Below are positions 19,902 through 29,051 of a stretch of DNA of 48,419 nt, one piece after another; position 1 is the stretch's first letter, and the number at the start of each line of letters is the position of its first letter. The notes under the pieces were generated by a model. The model did no database searches. It saw only the letters and a program-made list of their open reading frames with translations, and was not told the DNA's origin. A program made the position numbers and the translations under genes. The DNA comes from Massilia sp. UBA2604 (GTDB lineage: Bacteria > Pseudomonadota > Gammaproteobacteria > Burkholderiales > Burkholderiaceae_D), in the NCBI GenBank assembly GCA_002339265.1, contig DDKG01000313.1, positions 1 to 48,419 of the forward strand. The letters are read 5' to 3'.

Positions 19902-20426
19902 ATGAGCGACACCAAACCAGCCAAGACCCGCAAGAAGGCGGCGCCGGCTGAGGCCGGGTCGCCCGTCCCGCGGGGGCGTCCAAGCACGTTCAGCCAAGCC
20001 ATCGCACACGAAATCTGTGAGCGACTGGCCGACGGCGAGAGCTTGCGCAGCATTTGCCAGGATGACCACATGCCGGGCCGAAGGACGGTTCTGGACTGGC
20101 TCGATGATGACGCGAACGCGCATTTCCGCGCCAAGTACGCACGTGCGCGCGAGGCTCAGGCCGACCTGCTGGCCGAAGAGATCGTGCAGATTGCCGATAC
20201 GCCGCAGATGGGCACCAAGTCCGTCAGCAAGGCCAGCGGGGTCGAGATCAGCGAAGGCGACATGATCGAGCATCGCCGCCTGCAAGTGCTGGCGCGCCAG
20301 TGGTACGCGGCCAAGCTCGCCCCGAAGAAATACGGCGACAAGATCACCCAGGAGCTGACCGGCCCTGGCGGCGGCCCCGTCGAATTCACCGGCATCACGC
20401 GCCGAATCGTGAAAGCAAATGAGTGA
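19902..20426 (+). CDS. terS: terminase small subunit (Sf6-like)
   Basis: The 174-residue protein has a basic start (KPAKTRKKAAPAEAG), an N-terminal DNA-binding part (RPSTFSQAIAHEICERLADG, SLRSICQDDHMPGRRTVLDW) and a helical core ending HRRLQVLARQWYAAKLAPKK, as in Sf6-type small terminases. It should recognise the packaging site and recruit the large subunit. ATG 19902 is chosen because it lies just past the terminator and begins the conserved part; no strong ribosome site precedes it. It overlaps terL by 8 bp. Confidence 0.88.
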   Translation: MSDTKPAKTRKKAAPAEAGSPVPRGRPSTFSQAIAHEICERLADGESLRSICQDDHMPGRRTVLDWLDDDANAHFRAKYARAREAQADLLAEEIVQIADTPQMGTKSVSKASGVEISEGDMIEHRRLQVLARQWYAAKLAPKKYGDKITQELTGPGGGPVEFTGITRRIVKANE

Positions 20427-21642
20427 GCTGATTATCAACACGCCGGCTGTGTTCGAGCCGCTGCTGGCGCCTGCCCGCTATAAGGGGGCGCACGGCGGCC
20501 GCGGCTCGGGCAAGTCGCACTTCTTCGGCGAGATGCTGATCGAGGATTGCATCCGCGAGCCGATCAGCGCCGTCTGCCTGCGAGAGGTGCAGAAGTCGCT
20601 GAAATTCTCGGTCAAGCGCCTGCTGGAGGCGAAGATCGAGTCGATGAACGCCGGCCTGTACTTCGAGGTGCAGAACGAGCAGATCAAGACGCGCAACGGC
20701 GGCGTGATCATCTTCCAGGGCATGCAGGACCACACGGCGGACTCGATCAAGTCGCTGGAGGGTTTTAAGCGCGCATGGGTCGAAGAAGCGCAGAGCCTGA
20801 GCCAGCGCAGCCTGGACCTGTTGCGGCCAACCATCCGCGCGCCTGGCAGCGAAATCTGGTTCAGCTGGAACCCGCGCTTCGCTACCGACCCGGTTGACGT
20901 GCTGTTGCGCGGTGAAACGCTGCCGCCGAGTGCGACTGTGGTCGAGGCGAACTACATGGACAACCCATGGTGCCCGCAGGAGCTGCTAGACGAAATGGCG
21001 TTCGACCGTGCGCGCGACCCCGAGAAGTACGCTCACATCTGGCTCGGCCGCTACCAGATGAACAGCGAGGCCCGGGTGTTCCGCAACTGGAAGATCGAAG
21101 AGTTCGAACGTCCGCCCGGCACAGTCCACCGCTTGGGCGCCGACTGGGGCTTCGCGGTCGACCCGTCCGTGCTGGTGCGCTGCGACATCGAGGGCCGGCG
21201 CCTGTACATAGACCACGAAGCCTACATGGTGGGCTGCGAGATCGACCAGCTCCCTGACCTGTTCGACCGTGTGCCGGATAGCAGGAAGTGGTTCATCACC
21301 GCGGACAGCGCGCGGCCCGAGACGATCAGCTACATGCGGCGCCACGGCTTCCCGAAGATCAATGCGGCCATCAAGGGCGCCAAGTCGCTCGAAGAAGGTG
21401 TCGAGTTCCTGAAGACGTTCGACATCATCGTGCACCCGCGCTGTGTCGAGACGATCAAGGAGCTGACGCTGTACAGCTACAAGGTCGATCCGCTCACGGA
21501 TCAGGTTCTGCCGATCCTAGCCGACAAGGACAACCACGTTATCGACGCGCTGCGCTACGCCTGCGAGGGCGCGCGCAAGGCGACGAAACCCACCGAACCA
21601 CGACTACGGCCCCACGCCGCCCCTGGGGGCTGGATGGGGTAG
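20419..21642 (+). CDS. terL: terminase large subunit (Sf6/P22-type)
   Basis: The 407-residue packaging motor shows Walker A at about 26-33 (GGRGSGKS), Walker B at about 119-124 (AWVEEA) and a C-terminal RNase H-like nuclease with GADWGF, FITADSARPETISY and DKDNHVIDALRYA supplying the acidic residues. It pumps DNA into the prohead and cuts the concatemer. The small-subunit type and P22-like head genes point to headful (pac) packaging, which is inferred. Confidence 0.95.
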   Translation: MSELIINTPAVFEPLLAPARYKGAHGGRGSGKSHFFGEMLIEDCIREPISAVCLREVQKSLKFSVKRLLEAKIESMNAGLYFEVQNEQIKTRNGGVIIFQGMQDHTADSIKSLEGFKRAWVEEAQSLSQRSLDLLRPTIRAPGSEIWFSWNPRFATDPVDVLLRGETLPPSATVVEANYMDNPWCPQELLDEMAFDRARDPEKYAHIWLGRYQMNSEARVFRNWKIEEFERPPGTVHRLGADWGFAVDPSVLVRCDIEGRRLYIDHEAYMVGCEIDQLPDLFDRVPDSRKWFITADSARPETISYMRRHGFPKINAAIKGAKSLEEGVEFLKTFDIIVHPRCVETIKELTLYSYKVDPLTDQVLPILADKDNHVIDALRYACEGARKATKPTEPRLRPHAAPGGWMG

Positions 21643-21654
21643 CGAGAACCCCAC

Positions 21655-23802
21655 ATGGCTGACCCGAAGAAGACCCCGAAAGCTGAGGACGGCGACGACC
21701 TGCACGCTGAGGGCATCAAGATTTACGACTATGCGGTCGAGCGCGACGCCCACAACCGCGAGCGCTACGCCGAAGACATTCGCTTCGCCCGACTGGGCGA
21801 GCAGTGGCCCGAGGCGATCCGCCAGCAGCGTGAGCGGGAGGGGCGCCCTTGCCTCACCCTGAACCGCATGGCTGCGTTCATCCGCCAGGTGGTCAACGAC
21901 GCGCGCCAGAACAAGCCGGCGATCAAGTTCCACGCGGTGGGCGACGGCGCCGACGAGTGGACCGCCAAGGTGCAAGACGGGCTGGTGCGCAACATCGAGT
22001 ACAGCAGCAACGCCGACGTCGCCTACGACACCGCGATCGACAACGCGGTATCGGGCAACGTGGGCTATTTCCGCATCACGACTGACTATGCGGCCGATGA
22101 CGTGTTCGACCAGGACATTCGCATCGAGCGCATCGCCAACAGCCTGTCGGTGGTGCCGGACGCCTACTGCTTCGACGCCGACTCGGCCAACTGGAACGAC
22201 GCCTTCGTCACCGAGGACTATTCCAAGGACGCGTTCAAGGAGAAGTGGCCCAAGGCCGACATCGCCAGCTTCGAGGGCGATCGCCGCGGCGACATGGCTG
22301 CCGGCTGGATGACCGACGACGGCCTGGTGCGCGTGGCCGAATGGTGGAAGCGCCGCGAGGTGCCGGCCACCATCGTCAAGCTGTCGAACGACATGGTCGT
22401 GCCGGCCGAGAAGATGGACGACGAAGAGTTCGTCGCACTGCTCCAAGCCCAGGGCGTCACCGAGGTGGCGCGCCGCGAAACGCGCACGATGAAGGTAACG
22501 CAGCACTTGATGAATGGCTGCGAGATCCTCGAAACGAACGAGTGGGCTGGTAAATACATCCCGATCGTGCCGGTCTACGGCGACGAGGTGATCATCGATG
22601 GCCGGCGTCACCTGTTCTCGATGATCCACGCCGCCAAGGACGCGCAGCGCATGTCCAACTACTGGCGCACGATGTCAACTGAGCTGGTGGCGCTGGCGCC
22701 GAAAGCGCCGTGGGTGGGGCCCGTCGGCTTTGCCGCAAGCGATCCACGCTGGGCGACGGCGAACACCGAGAACCACCAGTCGCTCGAATACGACGGTGAC
22801 ATCCCGCCCCAACGGCAGCCGTTCGCTGGCCCGCCAGCCGGCGCGCTGCAGGAAGCGTTGAACGCCTCGGACGACATGAAGTCGATCATGGGCCTGTACG
22901 ACGCCAGCCTGGGCGCGCAGGGCAACGAGGTCAGCGGCCGGGCCATCCTGGCACGTCAGCGCGAGGGCGACACCAGCACGTTCAACTTCACCGACAACCT
23001 GTCGCGCGGCATCCGGCACGCCGGCCGCATCATGGCCGACCTGATTCCGAAGGTGTACACGGTGGCGCGTGTGATCCGCACCATTCAGGAGGACGGCACG
23101 AACCGCGACGTGAAGGTGAACCAGCCGACCGAGCCGCTGCCGGAGGAAGTCCAGGCGCAGCAGGAAGAGATGGTCGGCATCACGCGCATCTACGACCTGA
23201 CCGTCGGCAAGTACGACGTGACCTGCGAGAGCGGCCCGAGCTACAACACCAAACGCCAGGAAGCGGCCATGCAAATGACCGAGTTCATGCGCGCGGTGCC
23301 GGGCGCTGGCCAGGTCATGGGCGACCTATTGGCGCAGAACCTGGATTGGCCGGGCGCAGACAAGATTGCCGAGCGCTTGAAGCTGCTGCTCCCGCCGCAG
23401 GCGCAGGGCGAGAACCCGCAGCTCATGCAGGCCCAGCAGCAGATGCAGCAAATGCAACAGGCACTGCAGCAGCTTCAGGGCCAGTTGGCCGACCAGGCGA
23501 AAGACAAGGAACTGGACGTAGCCAAGCTGAAGATCGACGCCTACAAGGCCGAAAGCGAGCGGCTGAAGCTCACCGCGCCAGCGTTCGGGCCGGCAGAGAT
23601 TCAGGCGCTGGTGATGCAGACCCTGCAGCAGGCGCTGTCGTCGCCGGACATCACGCCAGGCGGCCAGCAGCAGGCCATGCCGCAGCCGGGCCAGATGGAC
23701 CCAGCGCAGGCAGCGATGCAGCAGCAGATGCAGCCGCAGCCGGGCCCCGAGCAACAGCAGCAGCCAATGCAACCACCGCCCGACATGGGCCAACCGATGT
23801 AA
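21655..23802 (+). CDS. P22-type portal protein
   Basis: The 715-residue protein matches P22-like portals in length and layout: an N-terminal GEQWPEAIRQQREREGRPCL, TLNRMAAFIRQVVNDARQNK, a core with GNVGYFRITTDY and the pore-side NEVSGRAILARQREGDTSTF, then YDVTCESGPSYNTKRQEAAM. The C-terminal 120 residues are Gln/Pro/Met-rich, a long barrel-like tail comparable to the P22 portal barrel. It forms the dodecameric DNA channel. It starts 12 bases after terL. Confidence 0.93.
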   Translation: MADPKKTPKAEDGDDLHAEGIKIYDYAVERDAHNRERYAEDIRFARLGEQWPEAIRQQREREGRPCLTLNRMAAFIRQVVNDARQNKPAIKFHAVGDGADEWTAKVQDGLVRNIEYSSNADVAYDTAIDNAVSGNVGYFRITTDYAADDVFDQDIRIERIANSLSVVPDAYCFDADSANWNDAFVTEDYSKDAFKEKWPKADIASFEGDRRGDMAAGWMTDDGLVRVAEWWKRREVPATIVKLSNDMVVPAEKMDDEEFVALLQAQGVTEVARRETRTMKVTQHLMNGCEILETNEWAGKYIPIVPVYGDEVIIDGRRHLFSMIHAAKDAQRMSNYWRTMSTELVALAPKAPWVGPVGFAASDPRWATANTENHQSLEYDGDIPPQRQPFAGPPAGALQEALNASDDMKSIMGLYDASLGAQGNEVSGRAILARQREGDTSTFNFTDNLSRGIRHAGRIMADLIPKVYTVARVIRTIQEDGTNRDVKVNQPTEPLPEEVQAQQEEMVGITRIYDLTVGKYDVTCESGPSYNTKRQEAAMQMTEFMRAVPGAGQVMGDLLAQNLDWPGADKIAERLKLLLPPQAQGENPQLMQAQQQMQQMQQALQQLQGQLADQAKDKELDVAKLKIDAYKAESERLKLTAPAFGPAEIQALVMQTLQQALSSPDITPGGQQQAMPQPGQMDPAQAAMQQQMQPQPGPEQQQQPMQPPPDMGQPM

Positions 23803-23838
23803 CCACCCGCGGCTTCGGCCGCATCACTGGAGCTTCAA

Positions 23839-24717
23839 ATGGACGAACTGGAACAATCGGCAGAACTGCCGAATTCCGACGCCGCGCACGCCGCCGCTGC
23901 CGAGGAACATGAGCAGCAGGCGGATCAACACGAACAGCAGTCGGACGACGCGGCCTCTCAAGAGCAAGCCGAAGAAGACGACGAAATCGAGGTGGACGGC
24001 AAGAAGTTCGTCATGCCCAAGAGTGCAGCCGAAAAGCTGAAGGCCGAGCGCCTGATGCATGCCGACTACACCCGCAAGACCCAGGAAGTGGCCGAGACGC
24101 GCAAGCAGATCGAGGTCGAGCGCGAACAGGTGAAGCAGGCCGCCGCGCAGCAACAGCAGTTCATCAAGGAGATCGCCAAGGTTCACGCGATCGATGACCA
24201 ACTGGAGCAGTACAAGGCGCTCGACTGGAACAAGCTCAGCGATGAGGACCCGGTCAGCGCCCAAAAGCTGCATTTCCAGTACCAGGCGCTGCAGCAGCAG
24301 CGTCAACAGGCCGCAGAGGCCGTCACGACCAAGCAGAACGAACATGCACTGAATGAGCAGCAGGCGACTGCCAAGCAAGTCCAGGAAGCGGAAGCGTATG
24401 TGCAGCGTGAAATCCAGGGCTGGACGCCCGAACGTGGTGCGGTCGTCAACGACTACATCCAGGCCCAGGGCGTGAAGCTCGACCAGGCAACGGCCAAGGC
24501 GATTTTCGCCAACCCCGCCCTGATCAAGATTTTCGACCAGGCCGAGAAGTTCGGCCAGCTCTTGAAGAAGCAGGCCGTGAAACCAGCGGCACCCGCCACC
24601 CCGCCGGCACCGCCGACCCGCGTGAGCGCCGCCCGCGCAAGCGCCAAGGTCGACCCGGCGAAGATGCCAGTCGGTGACTGGATGGCTCAACGCAACAAGC
24701 AGGTTCGCGGCCGATAA
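23839..24717 (+). CDS. scaffolding protein
   Basis: The 292-residue protein is acidic at the start, strongly coiled-coil (QQADQHEQQSDDAASQEQAE, AETRKQIEVEREQVKQAAAQ) and basic at the end (PVGDWMAQRNKQVRGR), the arrangement of P22-like scaffolds whose basic C-terminal helix-turn-helix binds coat protein. The internal KKFVMPKSAAEKLKAERLMH resembles phage scaffolds as well. It lies between portal and coat, the standard position. A terminator follows. Confidence 0.85.
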   Translation: MDELEQSAELPNSDAAHAAAAEEHEQQADQHEQQSDDAASQEQAEEDDEIEVDGKKFVMPKSAAEKLKAERLMHADYTRKTQEVAETRKQIEVEREQVKQAAAQQQQFIKEIAKVHAIDDQLEQYKALDWNKLSDEDPVSAQKLHFQYQALQQQRQQAAEAVTTKQNEHALNEQQATAKQVQEAEAYVQREIQGWTPERGAVVNDYIQAQGVKLDQATAKAIFANPALIKIFDQAEKFGQLLKKQAVKPAAPATPPAPPTRVSAARASAKVDPAKMPVGDWMAQRNKQVRGR

Positions 24718-24738
24718 GCCACACACATCCCCTTCACA

Positions 24739-24761
24739 GGCTCGCTTCGGCGGGCCTTTTT
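24739..24761 (+). terminator. terminator between scaffold and coat genes
   Basis: GGCTCGC (24739-24745), a TTCG loop and GCGGGCC (24750-24756) form a 7-bp stem with one T-G pair, followed by TTTTT. It lies 18 bases before the coat ATG. Confidence 0.7.
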
Positions 24762-24778
24762 CATTCTTGGAGCATTAA

Positions 24779-25963
24779 ATGCCAAACGCAATCCTCACCC
24801 CGCAGATCATCACCCGCGAAGCCCTGCGCGTCCTGCACCAGAAGGCCAACTTCATCGGCTCGATCAACCGCCAGTATGACGACCGCTTCGCCAAGTCGGG
24901 CGCCAAGATCGGCTCGTCGCTGGATATCCGCCTGCCGAACGAATACGTCGTTCGCACCGGCTCGACCATGCAGCCGCAGGACACCGTGGAACAGAAGACC
25001 CAGCTGCAAGTCACCACCCAGAAGGGTGTCGACCTGAGCTTCACCGCTGTCGACCTGACCATGTCGCTGGACGACTTCAGCTCGCGCATCATCGAGCCCG
25101 CCGTGTCGGTGCTGGCCGCCAACATCGAAGCCGATGCGCTGTCGATGGCCAACGACGTGTACAACGTGGTCAACAACATCGGCTCGACGCTGAACATGCG
25201 CCAGATGCTGCTGGGCAAGAAGCTGCTGACCGACAGCCTGGCGCCGTCCGGCACCCGCAATCTGCTGATGAACACGCAGGACACCGTCGACGCGATCGAC
25301 AACCTGAAGGGCCTGTTCCAGGATTCGACCCAGATCGCCAAGCAGTACCGCGAAGGCGTGCTGGGCACCACCGCCGGCTTCGGCGACATCATGGAAAACA
25401 CGATCCTGGGCGGCACCACCACCGGCACCGCGGCCTCGGCCACCGGCTACACCGTGTCGGGCGCCAACCAGACCGGCTCGTCGCTGGCGATCACTGCCGG
25501 CACCGCTACCTTCAAGAAAGGCGACGTCATCACCCTGGGCGTCAACCGCGTCCACCCGGAAACCAAGGCCGACACCGGCAACCTGCAGACCTTCGTCGTG
25601 ACCGCTGACTTTGCCGGCGGCGCTGGCAGCCTGCAGATTGCTCCGGCGATCGTCACCACCGGTGGCCGCAAGAACGTCGTCGCCTCGCCGGGTAACGCCG
25701 CTGCCGTGGTCAAGATCGGCGGCGCCAGCCAGGTGTACCGCCCCTCCCTGGCCTACCACAAGGACGCATTCACCTTCGCGACCGCTGACCTGGTGATGCC
25801 GGACGGCGTCGACTGGAAGGCCCGCGAGACCTTCGACGGCATCTCGATGCGCATGGTCCGTCAGTACAACATCTCGGACGACACTTTCCCGTGCCGCCTG
25901 GATGTCCTGTACGGCTACAAGACCCTGCGCGCACAGCTGGCCGCCCGCATCCTGTCGAACTGA
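24779..25963 (+). CDS. major capsid (coat) protein, P22-like
   Basis: The 394-residue protein fits the P22 gp5 class of HK97-fold coats: an N-terminal region with YDDRFAKSGAKIGSSLDIRL and MSLDDFSSRIIEPAVSVLAA, a central insertion-domain-like segment (ATFKKGDVITLGVNRVHPET) and a C-terminal TFDGISMRMVRQYNISDDTF. It should assemble around the scaffold into an icosahedral shell. TTGGAG precedes ATG 24779. It is bracketed by terminators on both sides. Confidence 0.9.
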   Translation: MPNAILTPQIITREALRVLHQKANFIGSINRQYDDRFAKSGAKIGSSLDIRLPNEYVVRTGSTMQPQDTVEQKTQLQVTTQKGVDLSFTAVDLTMSLDDFSSRIIEPAVSVLAANIEADALSMANDVYNVVNNIGSTLNMRQMLLGKKLLTDSLAPSGTRNLLMNTQDTVDAIDNLKGLFQDSTQIAKQYREGVLGTTAGFGDIMENTILGGTTTGTAASATGYTVSGANQTGSSLAITAGTATFKKGDVITLGVNRVHPETKADTGNLQTFVVTADFAGGAGSLQIAPAIVTTGGRKNVVASPGNAAAVVKIGGASQVYRPSLAYHKDAFTFATADLVMPDGVDWKARETFDGISMRMVRQYNISDDTFPCRLDVLYGYKTLRAQLAARILSN

Positions 25964-25976
25964 TCGACCCAACCCC

Positions 25977-26006
25977 GCCCCGCCCGCGCACGCCGGCGGG
26001 GCTTTT
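25977..26006 (+). terminator. terminator after coat gene
   Basis: GCCCCGCC (25977-25984) and GGCGGGGC (25995-26002) form a perfect 8-bp stem with a 10-base loop, followed by TTTT. With the upstream terminator it gives the coat gene separate transcript ends. Confidence 0.7.
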
Positions 26007-26019
26007 CATCGGAGCCCCC

Positions 26020-26298
26020 ATGGAATTCCAGGAATACCCGAAGGCGCTGTACCTGGCCGGCCAGCAGCTGGTTGTCGATGACAGCGAACAGGAAGAAGCG
26101 GCGCGCGCCGACGGCTACGAAGACTGGCACGCCGACCACGCGCGCACCACCGGCGCCGACCATGCCGACGACGAGCAGCCCGCCGAACTCGACCGCGAGG
26201 CGCTGAAGGCACGCGCTACCGAGCTCGGCCTGACCTTCGCCCCGAACATCGGAAACAAGAAGCTGGCCGAGTTGATCGCCGGCGCCGAGAAGGCCTGA
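26020..26298 (+). CDS. small protein with HeH/LEM-like C-terminal domain
   Basis: The 92-residue product has an acidic, His-rich first half (HADHARTTGADHADDEQPAE) and a C-terminal DREALKARATELGLTFAPNI/KKLAELIAG helix-extension-helix (HeH/LEM-like) domain often seen in phage head-region proteins. It sits between coat and adaptor and could be a head accessory protein. The start is 13 bases past the terminator T-run. Confidence 0.65.
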   Translation: MEFQEYPKALYLAGQQLVVDDSEQEEAARADGYEDWHADHARTTGADHADDEQPAELDREALKARATELGLTFAPNIGNKKLAELIAGAEKA

Positions 26299-26300
26299 CC

Positions 26301-26945
26301 ATGCCATTCACCAACTACGCCGAACTGAGCGCGGCTGTCTCCGGCTGGCTGCACCGCAAGGACCTGACGGCGCGAATCCCTGACTTCATCGCCCTGGCCG
26401 AGGTCGGATTCGACCGGATCGCGCAGGTCCGGCTGATGGAAAACGAGGTGCCGTTGACGCTGGCCGCCGGCGAGCGCTCGGTCACCTTGCCGGCCGGGTT
26501 CAGTACGCCGCTGGCGGTGTGGTTGAGCGACGTTCAGCCGCGCGAGGAGCTGGCCGCCATGGTGCCCGAGCTGCTGCCGGTGACGACCGATCCGGGTCGC
26601 CCGCTGTATTGGGCCATCGATGGTGGCTCACTCGCGTTCGAGCGCCCATCCGATGTGCCGCGCACCGTGACGTTGCGATACCGCGGTGGCTTCCGCCTGA
26701 GCGACGACGCCCCGACCAATGCGCTGTTGGCGAAATACCCGGACCTGTACCTGTACGGCACGCTGCTCCAGGCTCAGCCCTTCCTGAAAAACATGGAAAT
26801 GCTGGCGCTCTGGCAGTCCATGTACGCGCGCACGGTCAGCGAGATCAACAAGACCGAAAGCCGCTCGCGCGCCGTGGCGCCACTCCGCACGGAACTGGCT
26901 GGCTTGCTCGGGCGCGGCTGCGGCGACTTCTACAGGGGGAGCTGA
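26301..26945 (+). CDS. head-tail adaptor protein (P22 gp4-like)
   Basis: The 214-residue protein has the adaptor pattern common downstream of podovirus coat genes: YAELSAAVSGWLHRKDLTAR, IPDFIALAEVGFDRIAQVRL, SVTLPAGFSTPLAVWL and a helical C-terminus with YLYGTLLQAQPFLKNMEMLA and ALWQSMYARTVSEINK. In P22, gp4 attaches under the portal and starts tail assembly. It begins two bases after the preceding gene. Confidence 0.8.
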   Translation: MPFTNYAELSAAVSGWLHRKDLTARIPDFIALAEVGFDRIAQVRLMENEVPLTLAAGERSVTLPAGFSTPLAVWLSDVQPREELAAMVPELLPVTTDPGRPLYWAIDGGSLAFERPSDVPRTVTLRYRGGFRLSDDAPTNALLAKYPDLYLYGTLLQAQPFLKNMEMLALWQSMYARTVSEINKTESRSRAVAPLRTELAGLLGRGCGDFYRGS

Positions 26946-27142
26946 TGCCACCCGACTACCAAACCATGCAGGTGGGCGACCGCGCGCGCATGCCGGTCCT
27001 GAACACCTGGGAGGGCGCGAACCAGGCGCTGTACCGCGAGATCAACGATTACTGCGCCAAGGCCGAGCCGCGGCCGGCGTTCGAAGTCGAGACCGTGCGC
27101 ACCACCAGCAAGACAGAGTTTTGGCTCTGTCGCACCCGATAG
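26945..27142 (+). CDS. small structural-region protein (65 aa)
   Basis: ATG 26945 shares its A with the adaptor stop (TGATG). The 65-residue product (MPPDYQTMQVGDRARMPVLN, YREINDYCAKAEPRPAFEVE) is unrecognised; its size and place suggest a minor virion or assembly component. Confidence 0.55.
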   Translation: MPPDYQTMQVGDRARMPVLNTWEGANQALYREINDYCAKAEPRPAFEVETVRTTSKTEFWLCRTR

Positions 27143-27151
27143 GAGAAGCCC

Positions 27152-27733
27152 ATGGGCCTCGAAACTGGCGCCTACGTTGGCGACCTCAACCCGAACAACC
27201 CGACGCCGGCCGACCCGAAGTCGCAAGGCGATGACCACATCCGGCTGCTGAAAGCGGCGCTGCGGCAATGCTTCCCCGGCTTCACCGGCTCGATCTTGCT
27301 GGGCGGCGACGCCACGGCGGTGGCCGACGCCTACACGCTGACGCCCGCGACCGCGCTCCTGGCCTACTCGCCCGGAATGATCGTCGTGTTCAAGGCGCCA
27401 TCGGCGAATAGCACGGTGGCGCCGACGCTGAAGGTCTCCGCGCTCGACGCGAAGCCGATCCGCGCTGTCGACGGCGCGGCGCTGTTCCCTGGCGACCTGC
27501 TGGCGGGCCAGTACATCGTGCTGACCTACGACGGCTCCGTGTTCCGGCTGGCGGCCGTGACCAAGCGCTACATCGACGGCTTGGCATTCCAGACCGCGCT
27601 GCCGGGCCAGCCAACTGACGGCGCGGCCTATGGCCTGTACAGCGAGGATGGCGCGATTTCGTACCGCGAGCCCTCGATCTTCGATTACCCCGTCGCCCTG
27701 GCTCAACTCCAGGCCGGCGCACTCTCGTTTTAA
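27152..27733 (+). CDS. tail-fibre-like N-terminal domain protein
   Basis: The 193-residue protein begins GLETGAYVGDLNPNNPTPAD with GDDHIRLLKAALRQCFPGF, a widespread N-terminal virion-attachment segment of podovirus and lambdoid tail fibres. The rest is beta-rich (VVFKAPSANSTVAPTLKVSA, DLLAGQYIVLTYDGSVFRLA) but stops short of a receptor-binding tip, so it is probably the base of a split fibre completed by the following genes. Confidence 0.75.
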   Translation: MGLETGAYVGDLNPNNPTPADPKSQGDDHIRLLKAALRQCFPGFTGSILLGGDATAVADAYTLTPATALLAYSPGMIVVFKAPSANSTVAPTLKVSALDAKPIRAVDGAALFPGDLLAGQYIVLTYDGSVFRLAAVTKRYIDGLAFQTALPGQPTDGAAYGLYSEDGAISYREPSIFDYPVALAQLQAGALSF

Positions 27734-27742
27734 GGAGCCGAC

Positions 27743-28207
27743 ATGGCAAAAGGTAACAATACCGCCGTTTTCGCGCAGAAGCCGCGCACCTCGACCGCAG
27801 TCGTCACGGCGGCGGTTTCGAGCATGACCGCTGATCTTCCGACCGGCGTCGTGCTGCTCATGACCGGTGGCCCCGTGTCCACGAAACTGGACAAGGACGG
27901 CGAACCGATCAGCGCCGGCGGCTCGGCACTGACGCGCCTGACTGCCCTGCCGCGCGGAACCACGCTTGCAGGAAACAGTTTGCTGCTGTTCCTGAGCAAT
28001 GACGCCGGCGTGACCATGCGCCTGATCGATTCCGAAACGCTGCCCGCCCAGTCGGTCACCACTACTGCCGGCGTCAACGAAACCACCTTCGCGAACTACA
28101 GCGAGACCCGTCCTCTGCGCCTCGGCCCAGGCGACCGCCTGTACGTCGGCGCACAAACCGCGCTGCCTGCGGGGATCGTGTTCAAAGCTGAATATTCGGA
28201 CTTCTGA
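27743..28207 (+). CDS. hypothetical tail-region protein (154 aa)
   Basis: The 154-residue beta-rich protein (STAVVTAAVSSMTADLPTGV, TLAGNSLLLFLSNDAGVTMR, RLGPGDRLYVGAQTAL) looks like a small jelly-roll domain. It lies between a fibre base and a glycine-rich tip protein, so a part of the host-recognition apparatus is likely. Not a family I can name. Confidence 0.6.
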   Translation: MAKGNNTAVFAQKPRTSTAVVTAAVSSMTADLPTGVVLLMTGGPVSTKLDKDGEPISAGGSALTRLTALPRGTTLAGNSLLLFLSNDAGVTMRLIDSETLPAQSVTTTAGVNETTFANYSETRPLRLGPGDRLYVGAQTALPAGIVFKAEYSDF

Positions 28208-28209
28208 TC

Positions 28210-29040
28210 ATGCCATATGCCTACGGAATGCAGGGTTTCCCTGCGGTCGGCAGCGGGCTTCCTGGCCTGCCGCAGCGCGCATCGGCTATCGGCGCTGATC
28301 CGGCCGGCCCGCCGTTAACCCGTGTCTTTATACGACCGGCTGATGGGGTGCAGCAGAACTATGTCATGCCCGATTGGGCCACTTATGCTCGCGTTACCGC
28401 CCTCGGACGCGGCGGACGCGGGCGAGGGGGAACCGCGGGACTTCCAACAACTAGCTCCACAGCATTTGGAGGCGGTGGAGCCGGCTTGTCGGGAAGCAAC
28501 CAGGAAGTTGTATCTGCTGGACTTCCAATCAATGTCAATTTCGACACCGATGCTACCCGAGTCTCGTTTCTTGGTTATGTCTTGGTCGCCGGGAACGGGG
28601 GGGATGCGACTGCCGCTGCTGGCGGGATTGGCGGAGTCGGCTCGGGGGGCGCAGTCAACTTCAGCGGTGGCGCGGGCGAGTCCGGATCTAACGGGCGCAG
28701 CGGTGGCGGCGCTGCAGGACGCGGTGGAAATGGAGTCGCTGGGGGCACCGCAGCAAGCTACTTCGGCGGAGATAGCGGCCCTGGTGACGCATTCACGACC
28801 GGCGGTGGCCCTGGTGGTGCTGGAAGCGGCATCAGTTCGACCATCACGCCATATCCACAAGGCCGAGTCGGCATGTCGACCAGCTCAATTGGAGCAGTAG
28901 CTATTGGACAGTCAACAGGGCCAAATATCGTCCCTACATCCCAAGATGGGGGCGAAGGTGGCGGCGGGTCGGGTGGCTCTCCGGGTACAACCATGTCAAA
29001 CATCCCAGGTGCCGCCCTGGTTCTCATCGAACTCTGGTAA
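28210..29040 (+). CDS. glycine-rich adhesin/fibre-tip protein
   Basis: The 276-residue protein is dominated by Gly/Ser blocks (GGRGRGGTAGLPTTSSTAFG, SGGAVNFSGGAGESGSNGRS, GGPGGAGSGISS) with a short structured start (TRVFIRPADGVQQNYVMPDW) and the C-terminal NIPGAALVLIELW typical of glycine-rich phage receptor-binding tips. Polyglycine-II helix packing of the kind seen in T4-related gp38 adhesins is the likely fold. Host-range variation would be expected here. Confidence 0.7.
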   Translation: MPYAYGMQGFPAVGSGLPGLPQRASAIGADPAGPPLTRVFIRPADGVQQNYVMPDWATYARVTALGRGGRGRGGTAGLPTTSSTAFGGGGAGLSGSNQEVVSAGLPINVNFDTDATRVSFLGYVLVAGNGGDATAAAGGIGGVGSGGAVNFSGGAGESGSNGRSGGGAAGRGGNGVAGGTAASYFGGDSGPGDAFTTGGGPGGAGSGISSTITPYPQGRVGMSTSSIGAVAIGQSTGPNIVPTSQDGGEGGGGSGGSPGTTMSNIPGAALVLIELW

Positions 29041-29051
29041 TGGAGACAAAC

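Noticed and set aside
21604..22629. 341-codon leftward frame opposite the portal gene
   Set aside because: It is antisense to the conserved portal protein and reflects high GC at third codon positions rather than coding.
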